A stretch of 64,000 nt of DNA from Amyelois transitella (taxonomy: Eukaryota; Arthropoda; Insecta; Lepidoptera; Pyralidae): positions 10,746,001-10,810,000 of the forward strand of contig NC_083517.1 in assembly GCF_032362555.1 (NCBI RefSeq), read 5' to 3'. The position numbers and the translations under genes were made by a program. Positions 33,701-48,700 of the stretch are shown here, one piece after another. The notes under the pieces are model-generated. The model searched no databases, was not told where the DNA came from, and was given only the letters and a program-made list of their open reading frames with translations. Numbering within the stretch: position 1 is the stretch's first letter; every line of letters starts with the position of its first letter.

Positions 33701-36700
33701 AGCAATATTTCTACTTTCCATATTAACATCTTTTCCGGCATCCCTACGGCGGAAAGGGGGGGGCCGAACAAAGGAAGGCCCGACCAAGGATGCACAGAGC
33801 AAATAATCAAAGGATGCACAGAGCAAATAATCAAAGGATGCACAGAGCAAATAATCAAAGGATTCATTGATAGACCGTCGGAGAATCTTGTAGGCTTCCT
33901 TAACTTTCTTTATTATGTATGTAAGCACCTTCGCTTCTACCACTATCAAAAGCAAAGGGTTTCTTTGTACATTTCATGAATTCATAATAACAATGTATTC
34001 TCTCGTACACATTTCTAATTCAAGTGTGAATTATTGTGAAGTTGAAACTTCTTCTGCACTGACGCTTTGGAAGTTACACTAAACTTACTTTTAAGTTATT
34101 TATTCGACGTCAACCAATGTTCTGACAACAAAAGATTTGACAATTTATTAAGTGATGTTCGAAATGTCCCAAAAATTTTTGAATTTGAATACAATTTATT
34201 TTGTGAAACGTTATCAGGTATATTTCTCGGTCTATCTGGAAACTTCACAGCGTAATTCCAGGAAATTAATGTTACTTGCAGCCAGTCGTATTGTACAAGA
34301 CGGAATATGTCTGTACTAAGATCTAGACTTAGACAGCCTTTGTCCCAAAGGACTTCAGTATTCAAATTTCGGAACGCCTTGCGCCATTGACATTCACAAG
34401 GGGTTCTTTGAATTGCAAGGCTATTATAGGACTACAAACATATCTGAATGAAAGCTATTTTCAAACCTTCATTTCTACAATATGACCAAAACTAAAGTTA
34501 GGTAAAACTGATATCCTATAGACTACTAGCTGTGCCCGCGACTTCGTCCGCGTGGAATAGTTATTTTGGGCATCATTGAAGCCCTCAAGGATGAATTCAT
34601 CATTTATCCCGTTTTTTTTTTCACATTTTCCATTATTTCTTCTCTCCTAATAGTTGCAGCGTGCTATTATATATCCTAAAGCCTTCCTTGATAAATGGTC
34701 TATTCACTGCAAAAATATTTTTTCAATTCGAACCAGTACTTCCTGAGATTTCCTGATATTTGCGCGTTCAAACAAACAAACAACAGCTTTATAATATTAG
34801 TATAGATTAAGTGCAACTAGAGCTGTTTCTAGCTAATTTACCTCATGTTTTCACTATATTTTTGATTCATGATATACTCGCACCGAATTGAGCATGTTTG
34901 ATTCGCACGAAAATCATTAATATGAGGCCGAGCTCAAATATTGCAAGGCTTTTAAAATTTAAAACTCCACCGAGCACGGGTCTCTCGGCGCTGCGCGCGC
35001 TATGCAATTTGTCATTTTTTTATCGTCTAGTAATTTTCGCCGTCGCGGGCGTTAACCTCTCTCGTAACTTTTTAATCTCTTTAAGCGTAATATGCACGGG
35101 TGTTGCAGATCCGCTGCCAAGTTATACCGACGGCATAATGAAATCCAGCCCCGCACGACGGCTGTCCAAACGCCGACCGAGATCATTGTCAAATTATGGA
35201 GAGAAGGAAACTTAGTTATTCTATTAAATATGCTGTCAATAAGCGGTTTCGGCTTGTCCATTGCGACTATCAACAAAATGTTTCAAATGCCTACGCCTTA
35301 AGATAAGATTAACGTTTCATTAAGCTATACTTAAGCAGACTTTAAATTAAAAGTAGAACTTAAATCTTCAACTTAAAATGGCTTTAAAACTTTAATCTTA
35401 AAATGGCTGCCGCTCCGTTTTTATTTTAATTTGCTGAAATTGGATCATACTTTTATGCTGTTAATTTGTTAAAAAACTATCTGACAGGTATCTGATTTCC
35501 TTTTACTCCTATACAAATACTTCAATATCTTTATTTTATCGTTGCATATTAGAAATTACGCCCTTAAATTCGAAATTGCCTGTTTCTTTTATGGTACAAT
35601 GAAGTTACTCTTCGTACTGAAATAAATAGACTCTCCAATACGTCAAAAATATGGTGTGATCGCGTGATTAAGAATAATACGAGGGTAAGGAACCCTTGGT
35701 TTAACAACAGCGACATCACTCGATATAAGTCAGTCAAACACGAATACTACCGTATGTTATCTACAGTGTATTTTTTATTCATATTAAACTGTTAAATTGT
35801 TTATTATATCATCATGATCGGGTCGCTTATCACTAGCACGTCTAAGATCCCAACAAACATGTCAAAACAACAATGGCAGAATTTGCAATGCCACATATAG
35901 TTCGCTAACTAAGAGTCGGTAATTTAGTTGCGGTGTCTCGGAGAATTAATGTGGCGTGTGATGTGCGGGCTGTGGACGACTGTTGCGCAACTGATTAAGG
36001 AGGCGACATGTTGCAAGACTATCCTCGTCCACGAGAAACTATTTTATAGGCCACTACCTAATTGTTGCTTATTTGTCTAAATTCATTATGTTTTATCAAT
36101 ATCTGCTAGTAAAGGCAATTTAAATGTAATTCATTCAATGTTCATTGATTGATGATTCATATTTGCATTTTATTAATTCAGATTTTTTATTATCATCAAA
36201 TATTTTACAATGACGTTGACTAATCGCGCAAACAAAGTTATTACGCACTGAAATTAAACACGCTATTAAGACAAAGAAAAATATTATATTGAGACAGAAC
36301 ATTGTATTGTAGATGTTCTTTTTATGTCTATCTCTTCTTCATCACTCAAAATAACCGGACTATCGCCCATAAACCATGCAACAATGCTTAAAACTAGTTT
36401 CAGTAACAAAATAAAAAATATAATCTCAACCACTGGTGACTCCGGAATAAATACAAGAAGAAGTTCCAATTACTATTCTAATAACGCCTGAACTAAACCC
36501 AGAGTAATGTTGTTATAGAATAGTGAACGGTTTCTAACCGTGGAAGACAGGAGCTGATTAACATTGTAATACACTGTGGCGGCCCACGATACTAGTTTCG
36601 TACTTGATTTTGCTCCGAGCTTCACTTCTATGGGAATTAGAGAAAGGTAAGACACCTTTAAACCATTAGATCTAAAATTATCTGTACACAAGCCGTTTGA

Positions 36701-39700
36701 GTCCATCCAAAATCTCTAAATTAAATAAATTCTAGTTTTACATACATATGGTCACGTCTATATCCCTTGCGGGGTAGACAGAGCCGACAGCCTTAAAAAG
36801 ACTGAATGGCCACGTTCAGCTATTTGGCTTAATGATAGAATTGAGATTCAAATAGTGTCAAGTTGCAAACACATCGCCTAAAAAAATCCAAAGTTTGTAA
36901 GCCTATCCCTTAGTCGCCTTTTGCGACATCCTCATTTTTAGTTTTACGCGAAGATTTATCTTCATAATGCATCTAGCAATAATATACAATTTAAAGGACC
37001 TCTCGAAATAATGCACAATGCCATGGATACTAACTGAGAGTAATTTACTCAAGTAACATCTTTTCATCATAAATAACGTCTTGGAAATTGGCTTGTGGAA
37101 ATGGGAAAAGCAAGATGGAGATTGATTCCAGATGAGATGGCATGTGATAGTACTTCCATCCAGACCTCTTCCAGGCAGACTACTTGGGGTGCGGACTACT
37201 TGGGGAACCGAAAGAGACTGAATAAGTTTCTAACAAACATAAGAAGTGGGATAAGGTAGCGAAGAAAAAGAAATAACCAATGAAGACTTGAACGAACAAG
37301 AATTCCAATGGGTGTAAAGACCTAGGATACAGCTATTGCTAAATAAAATATGTGGCAAAGTGCACGAGGCACCGCTGTATTGAGCGAAGAGACAATTATG
37401 CTATTAGAAATTCTCTATAGCATCAATTTCCTGCCTTCAGCCTTTGACCGCTGTTCGACCCTTCCTTTTAATGTCGTTAACTGAAATCTTGGCAACAAGG
37501 TTTCTGTGAGCGACCATTTTTTTGTAGTAGTTTCTTTACACCATATAAAACAAATTACAAAAAGGTATGCATGGTTATAATTGCAATGCGGGACTTATCC
37601 CTTACGTTTTGTTATGTTCGTTTACATATTAACATAAATTCTGACAGACAGAGCCAATAATATCGAAAACACTCGAAGGCCTCAATAAATTGCAAAGCTT
37701 AATGAAGAGATTGAAATTCAGATAGTGACAGGTTGCTAGCGCATTGCCTAAAGGAAGAATCTAAATAATTCCTTTGTTATAGAAACATAGAAAGAAATAT
37801 GAATTATGTTATTACTATAGTAATAGTCCAGTTAGATTGTAATTTGATAAATATAAGAAAAAGGGCGTGGGAGGCGATTGATGAGACAGCGAGTTGTACA
37901 ATTTCCCTTTTATTGCATCGACATGAAATATATACTCGTATTTTTTAACTTATTTATGATTTACTTATTTTTGATTATGTGAAATGTCTGCTTAAGAAAG
38001 AGATTAATGTGCCTGAGATTTTTAAATTTGTGTCCAATCTATTACATCGCACGCCGTTAAAGTAAGAAGTAAAATCTTTTTGTTTTATCATCTACAATAA
38101 TCTACATGCATATACTAACTAACATTCAGCCTATATTTATGGTCTGTAATTTGTCTAATTTGTTTATATTTGAGTGCATCTTTTTTTAACACACGATATT
38201 AAGATTTATTAACATTAATATTCTTCTACACTTGCTCTTTGGACGCAGTAACCTTAATTATGACTAATTTATGACATCATTATGTGATACCTCTCATCCT
38301 ATATTCAAAATTAATACATTGATTGATCAATTCGTTCCATCGCCCTCTCAGGCCTCTTTGCAGCATGCATTGCCCACAGCCATGGAAATGTGAACATTTA
38401 CAAACCTCTACTTCAATGTTACTCAGAGTTCATGAGTTCACGACATGTTTAAACATACACACAAAACAATTTTGGTAATCCTCATTTACATTGGAGTTAA
38501 CGAATAGTTACTGTAAATTTTTTTAAATTAGGTACTGAAGATTTTGACGCACAATAGAGTAATAAATAAATGCGAAATCTAATGAATTAGTGGTTTGTAT
38601 GATGAGAAACATTACCACTTCGGTAACCCTACCTTCTTCGGCATCAGCCTAAAAGCGATATTTTCCCAGAAGTATTTAATCTATTGAAATTATCCCTTTT
38701 TTCCTTTCAGCGTAAGAGCGTTATTTTTTGAAAATAACTTGTCTATCCCTTGGAATATAATTTATTTCTCTTTTCTCTATCTTACCTCTAATTCTTCCTC
38801 TGAAGAGTGGTGATCGTAGAGGTGGTCGGGCTCCGGCTCGGGCAGCAGCCGAGGCGGCGCAGGCGCACAAGCGCAAGCCTCGCCACTCATACCTGGAAGA
38901 ATGTAATATATCTTTTTAGTAACCTTATTATATATTTTAGATTAGATTATTATGTTTACCTCATTTTTTATTAATCTTGGTATACGTTCGTTGTTTAAGT
39001 CGGTATATTAAACACGAAATTTTTTTCGGCATCAGAAAGTTAGGCAGATACGACTTTAATCTTTGAACGAATTATTGAAAGAAAAGTATTTGTCCATTCT
39101 TTCGACGAATGATTCGAAGATGAAAGTTATGTTTGCTGATTAACCGAGGCTGAAAAATTATGTCGTCGAACTATTGATAGGACTCCGTCCGTCAATGAAC
39201 AATTTCAAACTGTGCTCCAAGGAAACTTCCATATAAAAGTAACATATGATTACTGTTATAATTTTCAAAGTGGAAGTTATTTTTAAAATTGTCTTTGTAA
39301 TTTTTCCATTAAAATCATAATCTAACAAGAATCTTCACAATATTAAAGCAGATAAAATGAAGTTTGATAACATCACTTTGATATAAGAGAAACTAAATCC
39401 GGTGTCTATTATTTATTGGGACACAAGTAACTGGACATAATACATTAAACAATATTATCAATGAATATATCCCAGACATATCACACAAATCGAGCTAGCG
39501 TCAAAGTAAGTTTAAGACTTATGGGATATTAATTTTACAGTACAGAGGTAAAATAAAAAGAAAAATTTACGATCAACTTTAGTGTAAACAAAATGACATC
39601 TTATGGCACAAAATTATTTGTTCGACGATTATGTGATTGCCCGTAACAAACACCACTAAAAGAAGCTAATTAATCATTGTTTAGTTACTACAATACAGTT

Positions 39701-42700
39701 ATTATCATCGTGTTACATTTACTATGATAAAAATAGAATTAATATTTGCATTTATCTCAATAAATTATGTCATTTCCTTGAGCAACTGATATTAAAACGA
39801 TCCACATAAGTTCTTATACACTTATTTAATACTTTTCATACTTATTACGATTTGGTTTGAATTATTGCAAATGAGAATTTATTTATCTCGGTGTCTCGTG
39901 AGCTCCCGTAGGAATTCCTAAAATTAAAAGATACTTATTCTTTTAATCATGCCATCTTTATTATAGGTACTTTTGAAAATTGCGTTCAGTAGTTTCATAC
40001 CTTCACTCATTATATTTTTATTTGTGATCATTGGTCACAATTTTACATGGTTACAATTAGTGCGCTGCTTTCTTCGTTTAAAAAATTTAATTTTACTCTA
40101 AAATAGGTTGACTTAGTTTTTAACAATCATGTTAGAATAGGTAGTGATAATAAAAATGTTTGCAATAAAATCAATAACTTTCATCGTACACATATACATA
40201 TATTAAATCTAACTTGGTCAGATTAAAAATATAAGCGCAGATCTATGCTGATTCAGCAACGGAAGAATAAATATAATTAGTGTTAACCCATTAAGCGCCA
40301 AAATAAAACTAGCAATATTTTATATCAGAACCTTATATTTTCGGAATCAAATAAACACAAATAAACTCAAAATGAAAAAAAAGGGGGGAAAAATAACCAT
40401 GTTGGAATGTGGGGGGGTGTACTCAATTGAGTACACTGGCCACTTACAGGTGATATTTTTCAAAACATTGTTTTTCTATACAAAAAGTCTTCAAACAAGT
40501 TTTACATTGCCGACGAACTCTGGCATGACAAACTGCTCATCGTAACTGTTTTTCCAGTTTTTGAGGGAAATGTTCGAAACGACCATGCGCTAGTCCATCC
40601 ACTGTTAACGATGAGGGGCGAGTCAACGTTTATTTTGGTTGACGCAGATAATATCTCACAATACTGCGTCGAAACAGGAGTTGGTCCATTGGATTCTCGT
40701 AAGATAACACATACAAACGCCAGGAATTTGCTATGGCCATATCCATCATATAAGTAAAAAGAACCCACCACCATTTCTTCCCGTGAATATCAATCCAGTA
40801 GAGCGATATAGACTGGTCAAGCTCGTCAACCCCGCCCATTCCTTTGTTATAATTTTGAATTGTATAGTATCGTGATTTGTCAGCATTTTACATACACTAT
40901 TGTCCTTCCATTTCACTAGCAATAATTCATTAGTTTTGTCGAATCCGTAGTCAAAAGCAGCTCGGTCTTCCTCCTTCATTTCTTTTACAGACTTTAGCGG
41001 ACATTTCTTCATTCTATTTTCGCGAACTGTACCCGTTGCATTATATCATTATACAGATTTGTACTTGAAATAACGAGCTTATAAACCTCTTCATCAAATA
41101 TCTTCTCAAAAATTTGGACAGGATTCAAATCTTTCAAAGCCTCTTTCACAAACTGCTTTCTTTGGTCTATCTCAGTAACTCCTTCAGGTGTATAAGAAGA
41201 TATCGTATCACACTTACGCCAAGTTGGAACTCCTCCCTGCTGACGTATTCGAAGACGTTTCGCCGCCAACGGTTCCTCGTCGCTACTATCGTCATCACTG
41301 ATTAGAGTATTTTGTACAAATACCTCAACATTTCCGGGAACATCTTGTGGCAAAGACGTAGAAACCATATATTCATCTGCACCTTCTTCTTCATCCGTCA
41401 AGACACTTGGTGGTGGTGGTATGATGGCAATGCATATTCTGCATCATCATCACTTGTCTCAAAAATAGTTTGAACAGCTTCTTCCAGGCCCCGGAAGTCG
41501 TTACTTGCAACAAAACGTCTTGATGTCATTTTCAGTAAACTGCAAAAATAAAAGGGATTTTACTCATGCAAGTTGCCACTGTACTCAACCGAGTACAGCA
41601 ACATTTGAAACCAAATATTTTCTAAAATACTCAAAATTTCTAAATATTTTGTACTTTATAATACTAAGTAATAATTAGTTTATAAAATAAATAACACAAA
41701 ACATAATTACAATAGCGGTAGATAATAAATAATAATTATAATGTAAACTTACATGTAGGCGCGTTCTAACCGTCCTATTTACGATGCTGTCACTGATTCA
41801 ATTTTCAATCCACCCTCAAAATTTATTAAAAATTCTTTAGGTCATAGATATTTAAATAGATACTACCCGCAAAAGAGTCGTAAAGGTGATTAATGTATAA
41901 CTTATGACTATTAAACTATCTGTACTTGTTTGAGTACAGAGGCGCTATATGGGTTAATAATACAAATAAAGCATGGCGGGAGAGGAGGGAGGGTCTCCGA
42001 GGAGGCTGGGAGTTTAAAAATACTGATAAAAATCGTTAGCAAGAGCTTATTTCCATCGCCGGCGGGCAAATAGAAATAGACAGATCACAAAGGCACGGCC
42101 ACAGATTAAACAGAATAACAGATGCGATGTTCTAGGAAGTAACAATGTACGACTTTTCCCAGATTTGCTACGTTTCGTTCCTTGCGTTGATTATTCGTAA
42201 TTTAAGGTTCGACTTTTTAAAAGTTGCGTTTTGATAGCAGTGCAATTTATATAATATATAGGTATTTCTAAGTAAGGTAAGGATTTGAAATGCAGTCAAA
42301 CGTAAAAATTTTACTTATTTGTTTTTTAAATCCTCGAGTGAGAATGGAAATAGACAGATGATAATGCATAATTGGCAGAATGAATCTGAGTCTAGAGAAT
42401 CTATTTCTATGTCATTTATAAATAATATTATAGTGATCCGTGGTCATCGAGCGACTGAAAACCGAAACTTCCGAGATAAAATACAGGTATTATTTATAAG
42501 TAGATAGTAACCAAAATATTACCCTCTTGAAATTTTTGTCTCAGTTCTATCGAATTCCAGATTCGTCAGGGCGAATTTGAATCTGGGAAAATTATTTCTG
42601 TCATAGTTACACTACACAATCTGATGGTTTTGAAATGTGCATATTTCTTCACGATCATTTTCCTTATCATCAGAGTATTATTTGGTTAGCATTTAACTAA

Positions 42701-45700
42701 TATACAATCAGAAAATAGTTGTAGTATACAACAGAAGTAGTAGTTGGAACTTACACTCACAATTATACTAGCCCAACGACTTTTCTACGGATAAACCAAC
42801 TCCAGGATAAAAGACAAACCGTTGACAGTTTCTATCTAGCATTATATTAAATGAAGCAATAACTATAAACATGTCTGTTACAATACTGACCAATTTATGT
42901 ATTTTCTACAAATAAGCCAGGAATAATTATGTCATCAAGATAAACGCAAATTTTAGATTTGTAAAAACTACGACGAATTACTCGCTATTTAAACCAGAAG
43001 TACAATAGCATATATCTACGTAGAATTTTGAAATCATGACTCCTTTAGTCACAGACGGGCAAAACTGTACATATACTAACATTTTGAATTTCTGACGTGC
43101 CGTGACTTGCTCGCGTCAGCGGCGCATTGAATCTTGATGTGCAGAGTCTGGGCATTTTGTAACTTTATTCCACCAGAATAGAGTTTAAAATAGAGTGGCT
43201 GAAAAGTTTCCGAGATAAAATCGCGAGAACTGTGCGTCTGCACGGAGTTGTTCAATTATTCAAGAGAGGAACCGTATTATAGGCTGCGTTACAGGAAAAG
43301 TTGATCATATTAGTCCTAAGGCTTATAGCAGCAAGGTCTATAATAGGATGTCGTTGAACATCGTTTGTAGACTGCACTTCAGCCCTGCAGGACTATAGGC
43401 GGTAGTGCAGTCTTTGATGCCTATTTAGTTCGCAGTGTGTTCCGCCAACTGGAAATAAGTTTTGAAATGAAACGTATCATCACATATCTGTTCCTCTTCA
43501 TGGAAATGCAGTAGTAACATTACTTATAATTTTTCTAGTGACATACATACATACATATGGTCACGTCTATATCCCTTGCAGCATAGACAGAGCCAACAGT
43601 CTTGAAAAGACTGAATGGCCACGTTCAGCTATTTCGCTTAATGATAGAATTGAGATTCAAATAGTGACAGGTTGCTAGCCCATCGCCTAAAAAGAATCCC
43701 AAGTTTGTAAGCCTATCCCTTAGTCGCCTTTTACGACATCCATGGGAAAGAGATGGAGTGGTCCTATTCTTTTTTGGTTGGTAATCACACGGCAAATACT
43801 TTAAATGATTATACTTTGCCAAATAAGATTCCTATCTCAGTTTAATCTTTATTTTCGTCACAACACAAATAAACAATTTTTATGATACCGACGTTATCAG
43901 GCCATCAATAATATGATGTTGACTCGTACATGATGTAACGTGATAAGAAATATAAAAACACTGCATGTTAATACATCTATTTACATACTATATCTGAATT
44001 TCTATAAGGTTGCCTTCTTCGATTTGTCCTTTTTCAATGCCTTTTGTTCCGTCTTTCTATATAGCGTGTTCCTAGTTACTCCTCTACGTTCATCATCATA
44101 AGTTTATGAGGTGAATGTGTTTTATTTCTTCTTGTGTCAATTATATATATTTTGTGGGCCTGATCAATTGCTTCTTATATTAAGCTTAATGATATTTTTC
44201 ATAGATAGTATTTTTAGACTCATTATGTAAGTACATTTAAACTTCTAGAAGAGACAATCCCGTAAAATTGCAAAGGAAGATTAAGAACAACTAACTGTTT
44301 CGTCAAGATGCTGTTCCTGTTACCTTTAACTTGGTTGATCTACACGACCCCAACTTATACACGTGAAAAAAGTTATTTTGAAGTCTGATCATCGATAACT
44401 TTGTCTTTTCATTTAATCTTAAAATGACTATCAATTCAATTGAATTTCATCGCACATTCAGCTATTTGCGAGCGCGCGACGTATCCAACATTCAAATGCT
44501 TCGAATTAAAATGTGCGGTAAAAACCATAAGGTATGGGCGGGCACGTCCGAGCCGGCTTGGCTCGTTCAATGGAAGTATATGCCACGGAACGAATACGAA
44601 CTGTTTGCCCACGCTCAGCACGATAAGTACGCAAACAGACATATGGAACACCTTTCGGTCAGTGGTTATCTTAATCTTTAAAAGTCCGTAATAGCACAAA
44701 CATGGATAGATAATTTGTTTGATTTAGATAGAGTTTTCTTCGAGTGCCGTGTGGTTCCCGGCACCAATACAAAAAAGAATAGGACCACTCCATCTCTTTC
44801 CCATGGATGTCGTAAAAGGCGACTAAGGGATAGGCTTACAAACTTGGGATTCTTTTTTAGGCGATGGGCTAGCAACCTGTCACTAGTTGAATCTCAATTC
44901 TATCGTTAAGCCAAATAGCTGAACGTGGCCGTTCAGTCTTTTCAAGACTTTTGGCTCTGTCTACCCCGCAAGGGATATAGACGTGACCATATGTTTGTAT
45001 GTATGTACCTATGTTTTCTTCGAGCTAGATTCAGTAAAAAGTGTTGGTCTTGTTGATAGTCCAAAACAAAATCAATTATCTGTAATTATCCTAACAAATT
45101 AAAAACTTCGTATTGCCATAGTCATTATCATCGCTGCAAAAAACACTCACGCAAATAATAATTATCATAAACATGAAACTTACAACGTTGCAGAGAATTA
45201 TGCAGATTTTATGGAGAAAACGGAATATAATGCGACAAGTACCAGAGTACTGTAAAGGCAACAAGATATTCAGAATTAGCGAGGCAAATCGATTGCGAAG
45301 GAAAACCACACCGCGTAGAATCGAATGGCAAACGAGACGAGAACTTTCAAATGGGCGTTTTTATCGTGTTATGAGCAAGTGTAGAGTACCAACGCTCGCA
45401 TCTTGCTTAGGGTCATCAGACATTCAAATATCATTAAATCACATAGTTAATAAGTGCCACCTTCTTCTCTTTGAGCTTATCAGTTATCCCAAGACTATAT
45501 TGGCACCGAAAGAAACGAATATAACGAAAAAACCCGTTAAGTAAAGATGTAGGCCGCAATGTGCTCATATTTCTGGAAATTTTCATAGTACTAAAATAGT
45601 AATTCTTTGTCGTAATGTTTTAGATCTTAGATAGCTTACTGTATCTGGAATTAATGGCGAAAGCATTTAGAATAAGATATTTCATAATTATTCCAATTGT

Positions 45701-48700
45701 GACCGTTATTGTTTGGTAAAATTTAGGATGGTAATTTTGCTCACCAAAAATTACTAACTCATTCGGCGCGCCCAATCTCAGCACTTGCCTGGGCTTGGGT
45801 ATAAATTCACAACCTGTTCAATTCACGTCGCTGACAACTGGTACCACAGTTGGTACGTGGGCGGGTTACCTGACTAAGTGCGCATTTATTATTCGCTCGA
45901 TTGCCGCAAGAGGCCCTTCGTCACATCCAATAAATGTCCTACATTTGATTTGAATAGACTCCGTACTAAAGTCAAGTATAAACAAGAATATGCATCAGTT
46001 ATGGTTCTAAATTACGTCGTTTTGATTCCATCGCTAAGAGGATTCATACGACAACTCGAAACATCTATAAGAAATATATAATCTTGAAATTTCATTCTTC
46101 TTGGGCGAACCCGTTATAAAATCTAAATTAATAATCCTTATATCAAGGCGTGCAATGCTCATATGTCATCCTTGGCCTTGTAATTGTCAGCGTCTTTAAT
46201 CTTTAAAATAGTTATTTGCCAGTTTTCTCTTTACACAGTGATAAAATAAAAACTATTCTATGTTCAAAGACGGAGAACTACTGCCGTATAATGAATATGT
46301 AGCCTAAGGATGTCGTAAAAGACGACTAAGGGATTGGCTGACAAACTTGGGATTTTTTTTTTAGGTGATGGGCTAGCAACCTGTCACTATTTAAATCTCA
46401 ATGCAGTAAGTCTTTTCAAGACTGTTGGCTCTGTCTACCCCGCAAGGGATACATTATTTGTATGTATGTAAGAAGAACTATCGTTTCGCGTATTTTACTA
46501 GCGTATGGTGTCAATTCGTTTGCATTCCCATTGTTTCGTTGCTCTCTTTAGTTAACATTTTTATAGTTTTTGGCCACAATTTCTTACGGCTAGTAGTTTA
46601 GAATTATCTGGAACGCAAGTCATGTCAATTGATAGAAAATTCTGTTGTTCCATTGATAGCTGTCTGTATCGTCGTCAAAATGAAATAAACTTCACAATTG
46701 GAGCCCCTTGTTACTGGTATTCTCCATTCCGACTTGACGTATTGATGTGGATCGGGTCAACAGAGTTAATGTTATCCATTTCAGAGTCAGACGTTTCAAG
46801 GTCTGCATAATGTATTGCTATTCTTTTAAATTATTCGCTTGTTCAAATTGTGAGACATGGAGAATTTGTTAGGTATATTGTCCGATCTCTACACAAAAGA
46901 CTTACTTAATATAGCCCAGAAAGGGTTTAAAATCGACTTGATTGAAAAAACTTTAAAAATTAACTCATTAAATTTCATTTACACAACTTTCATTATATTG
47001 CCAGTTATGTTAAAGAAGTTGACACATTTGAAAGAATATAATAATACAAAAGAGATTAGGAACAATGAACATTGAAAAATGAACATGAAAAAGACGACGA
47101 CAAAACAGCCTTAACAAATGTTCATACATATAGTCAGTTTGAAATTCCTAAAGACATTAGAACAATCAGAGAAATTTTGCGTTTAAAAAGACTCGAAACA
47201 ATGTTTATCCGTGCGTGACTGCGGCCATGTTGCGCGCGCGCCGAATTGCTGATTACATCACTGTGCAAAAAATATGCGCTCAGTGGAGGGGGGTGAAGCC
47301 GGCGGGGTGGAGGGGGGTCGACCTTGGCCTTGCTCGAGCTCGACCAAGGTGAGCGTTCAGCGTTATACAATTATACATGCGCCCATCAGTCTACCGGCAT
47401 TATGTGGTTACAGAGCAGAACGATGATTGTTATAATAATATAAATCGCCCGCGCCTTGGCCGAGCCCGTAGCACGTGGGCGAATAGTTATTTACACATAA
47501 CTCACTAATAACAATCAGTTTTTTGTTTAAAAGAAAACTTACTATGGATGTCTGTTGAAGGAGTGTACTACAAAGTGCGTAATGAGGAATTTTAAAGTTA
47601 TCCTCATCAAAACGTCATCGAATTCACATGTTAGACCTTTCTATGATGATTATAAGTTGCAAGCTGCCAATTCTTTTAAATCTTTCTTTTTTCTCACTAA
47701 CTTAAATATCTCAAGTCTAGGATAATCACCCCTTCTTCCTTAACATCACTAGCTTCTCATTTAACATAACATAGTCATTCATTGAAACTTACACCAAGTC
47801 TTATTTGTCACAGATGTGAAAAATTATGAGGACCGCATTCTTAATCGTACCATGTGCGACAAACTTGTCATTTATGAACCAGCAGACGTTAACAAAAAAA
47901 CTTTTTTGATGCATGAATTAATCACCAATAATAGCTGCCACAAATGTATCCCAGGCGTAGACAGCAACACCCATAAAAAACATACTGCGACTTAACATCC
48001 TGCGTTTCATTTTACATTTTTTCTAGCTTTGAAGAAGCACAGTCACCGCTTTCACTAAGATCACGTTGAAAACTCAGTTTACTTTGACCTTTTTTCGACA
48101 AGCATTTGTATACTTACCGTATACACATCGCTAGAGTTATCTCAAACGTGACTTAAACAAATAACCCAAAAACCCATGTCGCTGGAGACGACAGGCCGAG
48201 AACACGGTATACTTAGCGGATAAAGTTTAAATTGCTTTGAGGAATATTTAAACGGAGCCAATGAATCCGATGAATACCCTTTGCTAAATCAGCTAGACCA
48301 ATGTTACTTATTGGATTATAATTAACTTAATCATCTTGATTTACAGTGTTATACATATAGCTGCTTATTCCACGATACCAATTAATTTTTATTGACTGGC
48401 TGGACTAAAGTATTTGCTAGTCAACTCAACTTCATCGTCATCGATTCATGATATGAAAGAAGTCTCTGGTTACTTTCTTCATGATCGTTAACTCCTAGTG
48501 TATTTGGTTTTAAGCCAATGTACTTTCTACCGTATCTATTAAAGTTTCAAATATTTGATTTGCACCACATCCAAAATACAGAATTTTATTTTAACCGTAA
48601 TTAAATATCACGTCTTTGTTTCTACAATCTGCGGAGGAGAAGTAACACATATTTTTTCTTCGCTACTAAACCAGCATAGAAACTTTTCCATTACTTTAAA

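Noticed and set aside
36284..36706. Two consecutive minus-strand open frames in the same frame, the second with a hydrophobic segment
   Set aside because: They are separated by two stop codons, show no recognised domain and lack splice support. A pseudogene is possible but not supported.
44424..44699. Overlapping open frames of 83-87 codons on both strands
   Set aside because: Mutually overlapping frames in a short low-stop region; none has a recognisable product.
45173..45544. 123-codon plus-strand open frame with an ATG
   Set aside because: No recognisable motif, biased composition or splice structure, and it is antisense within an intron.
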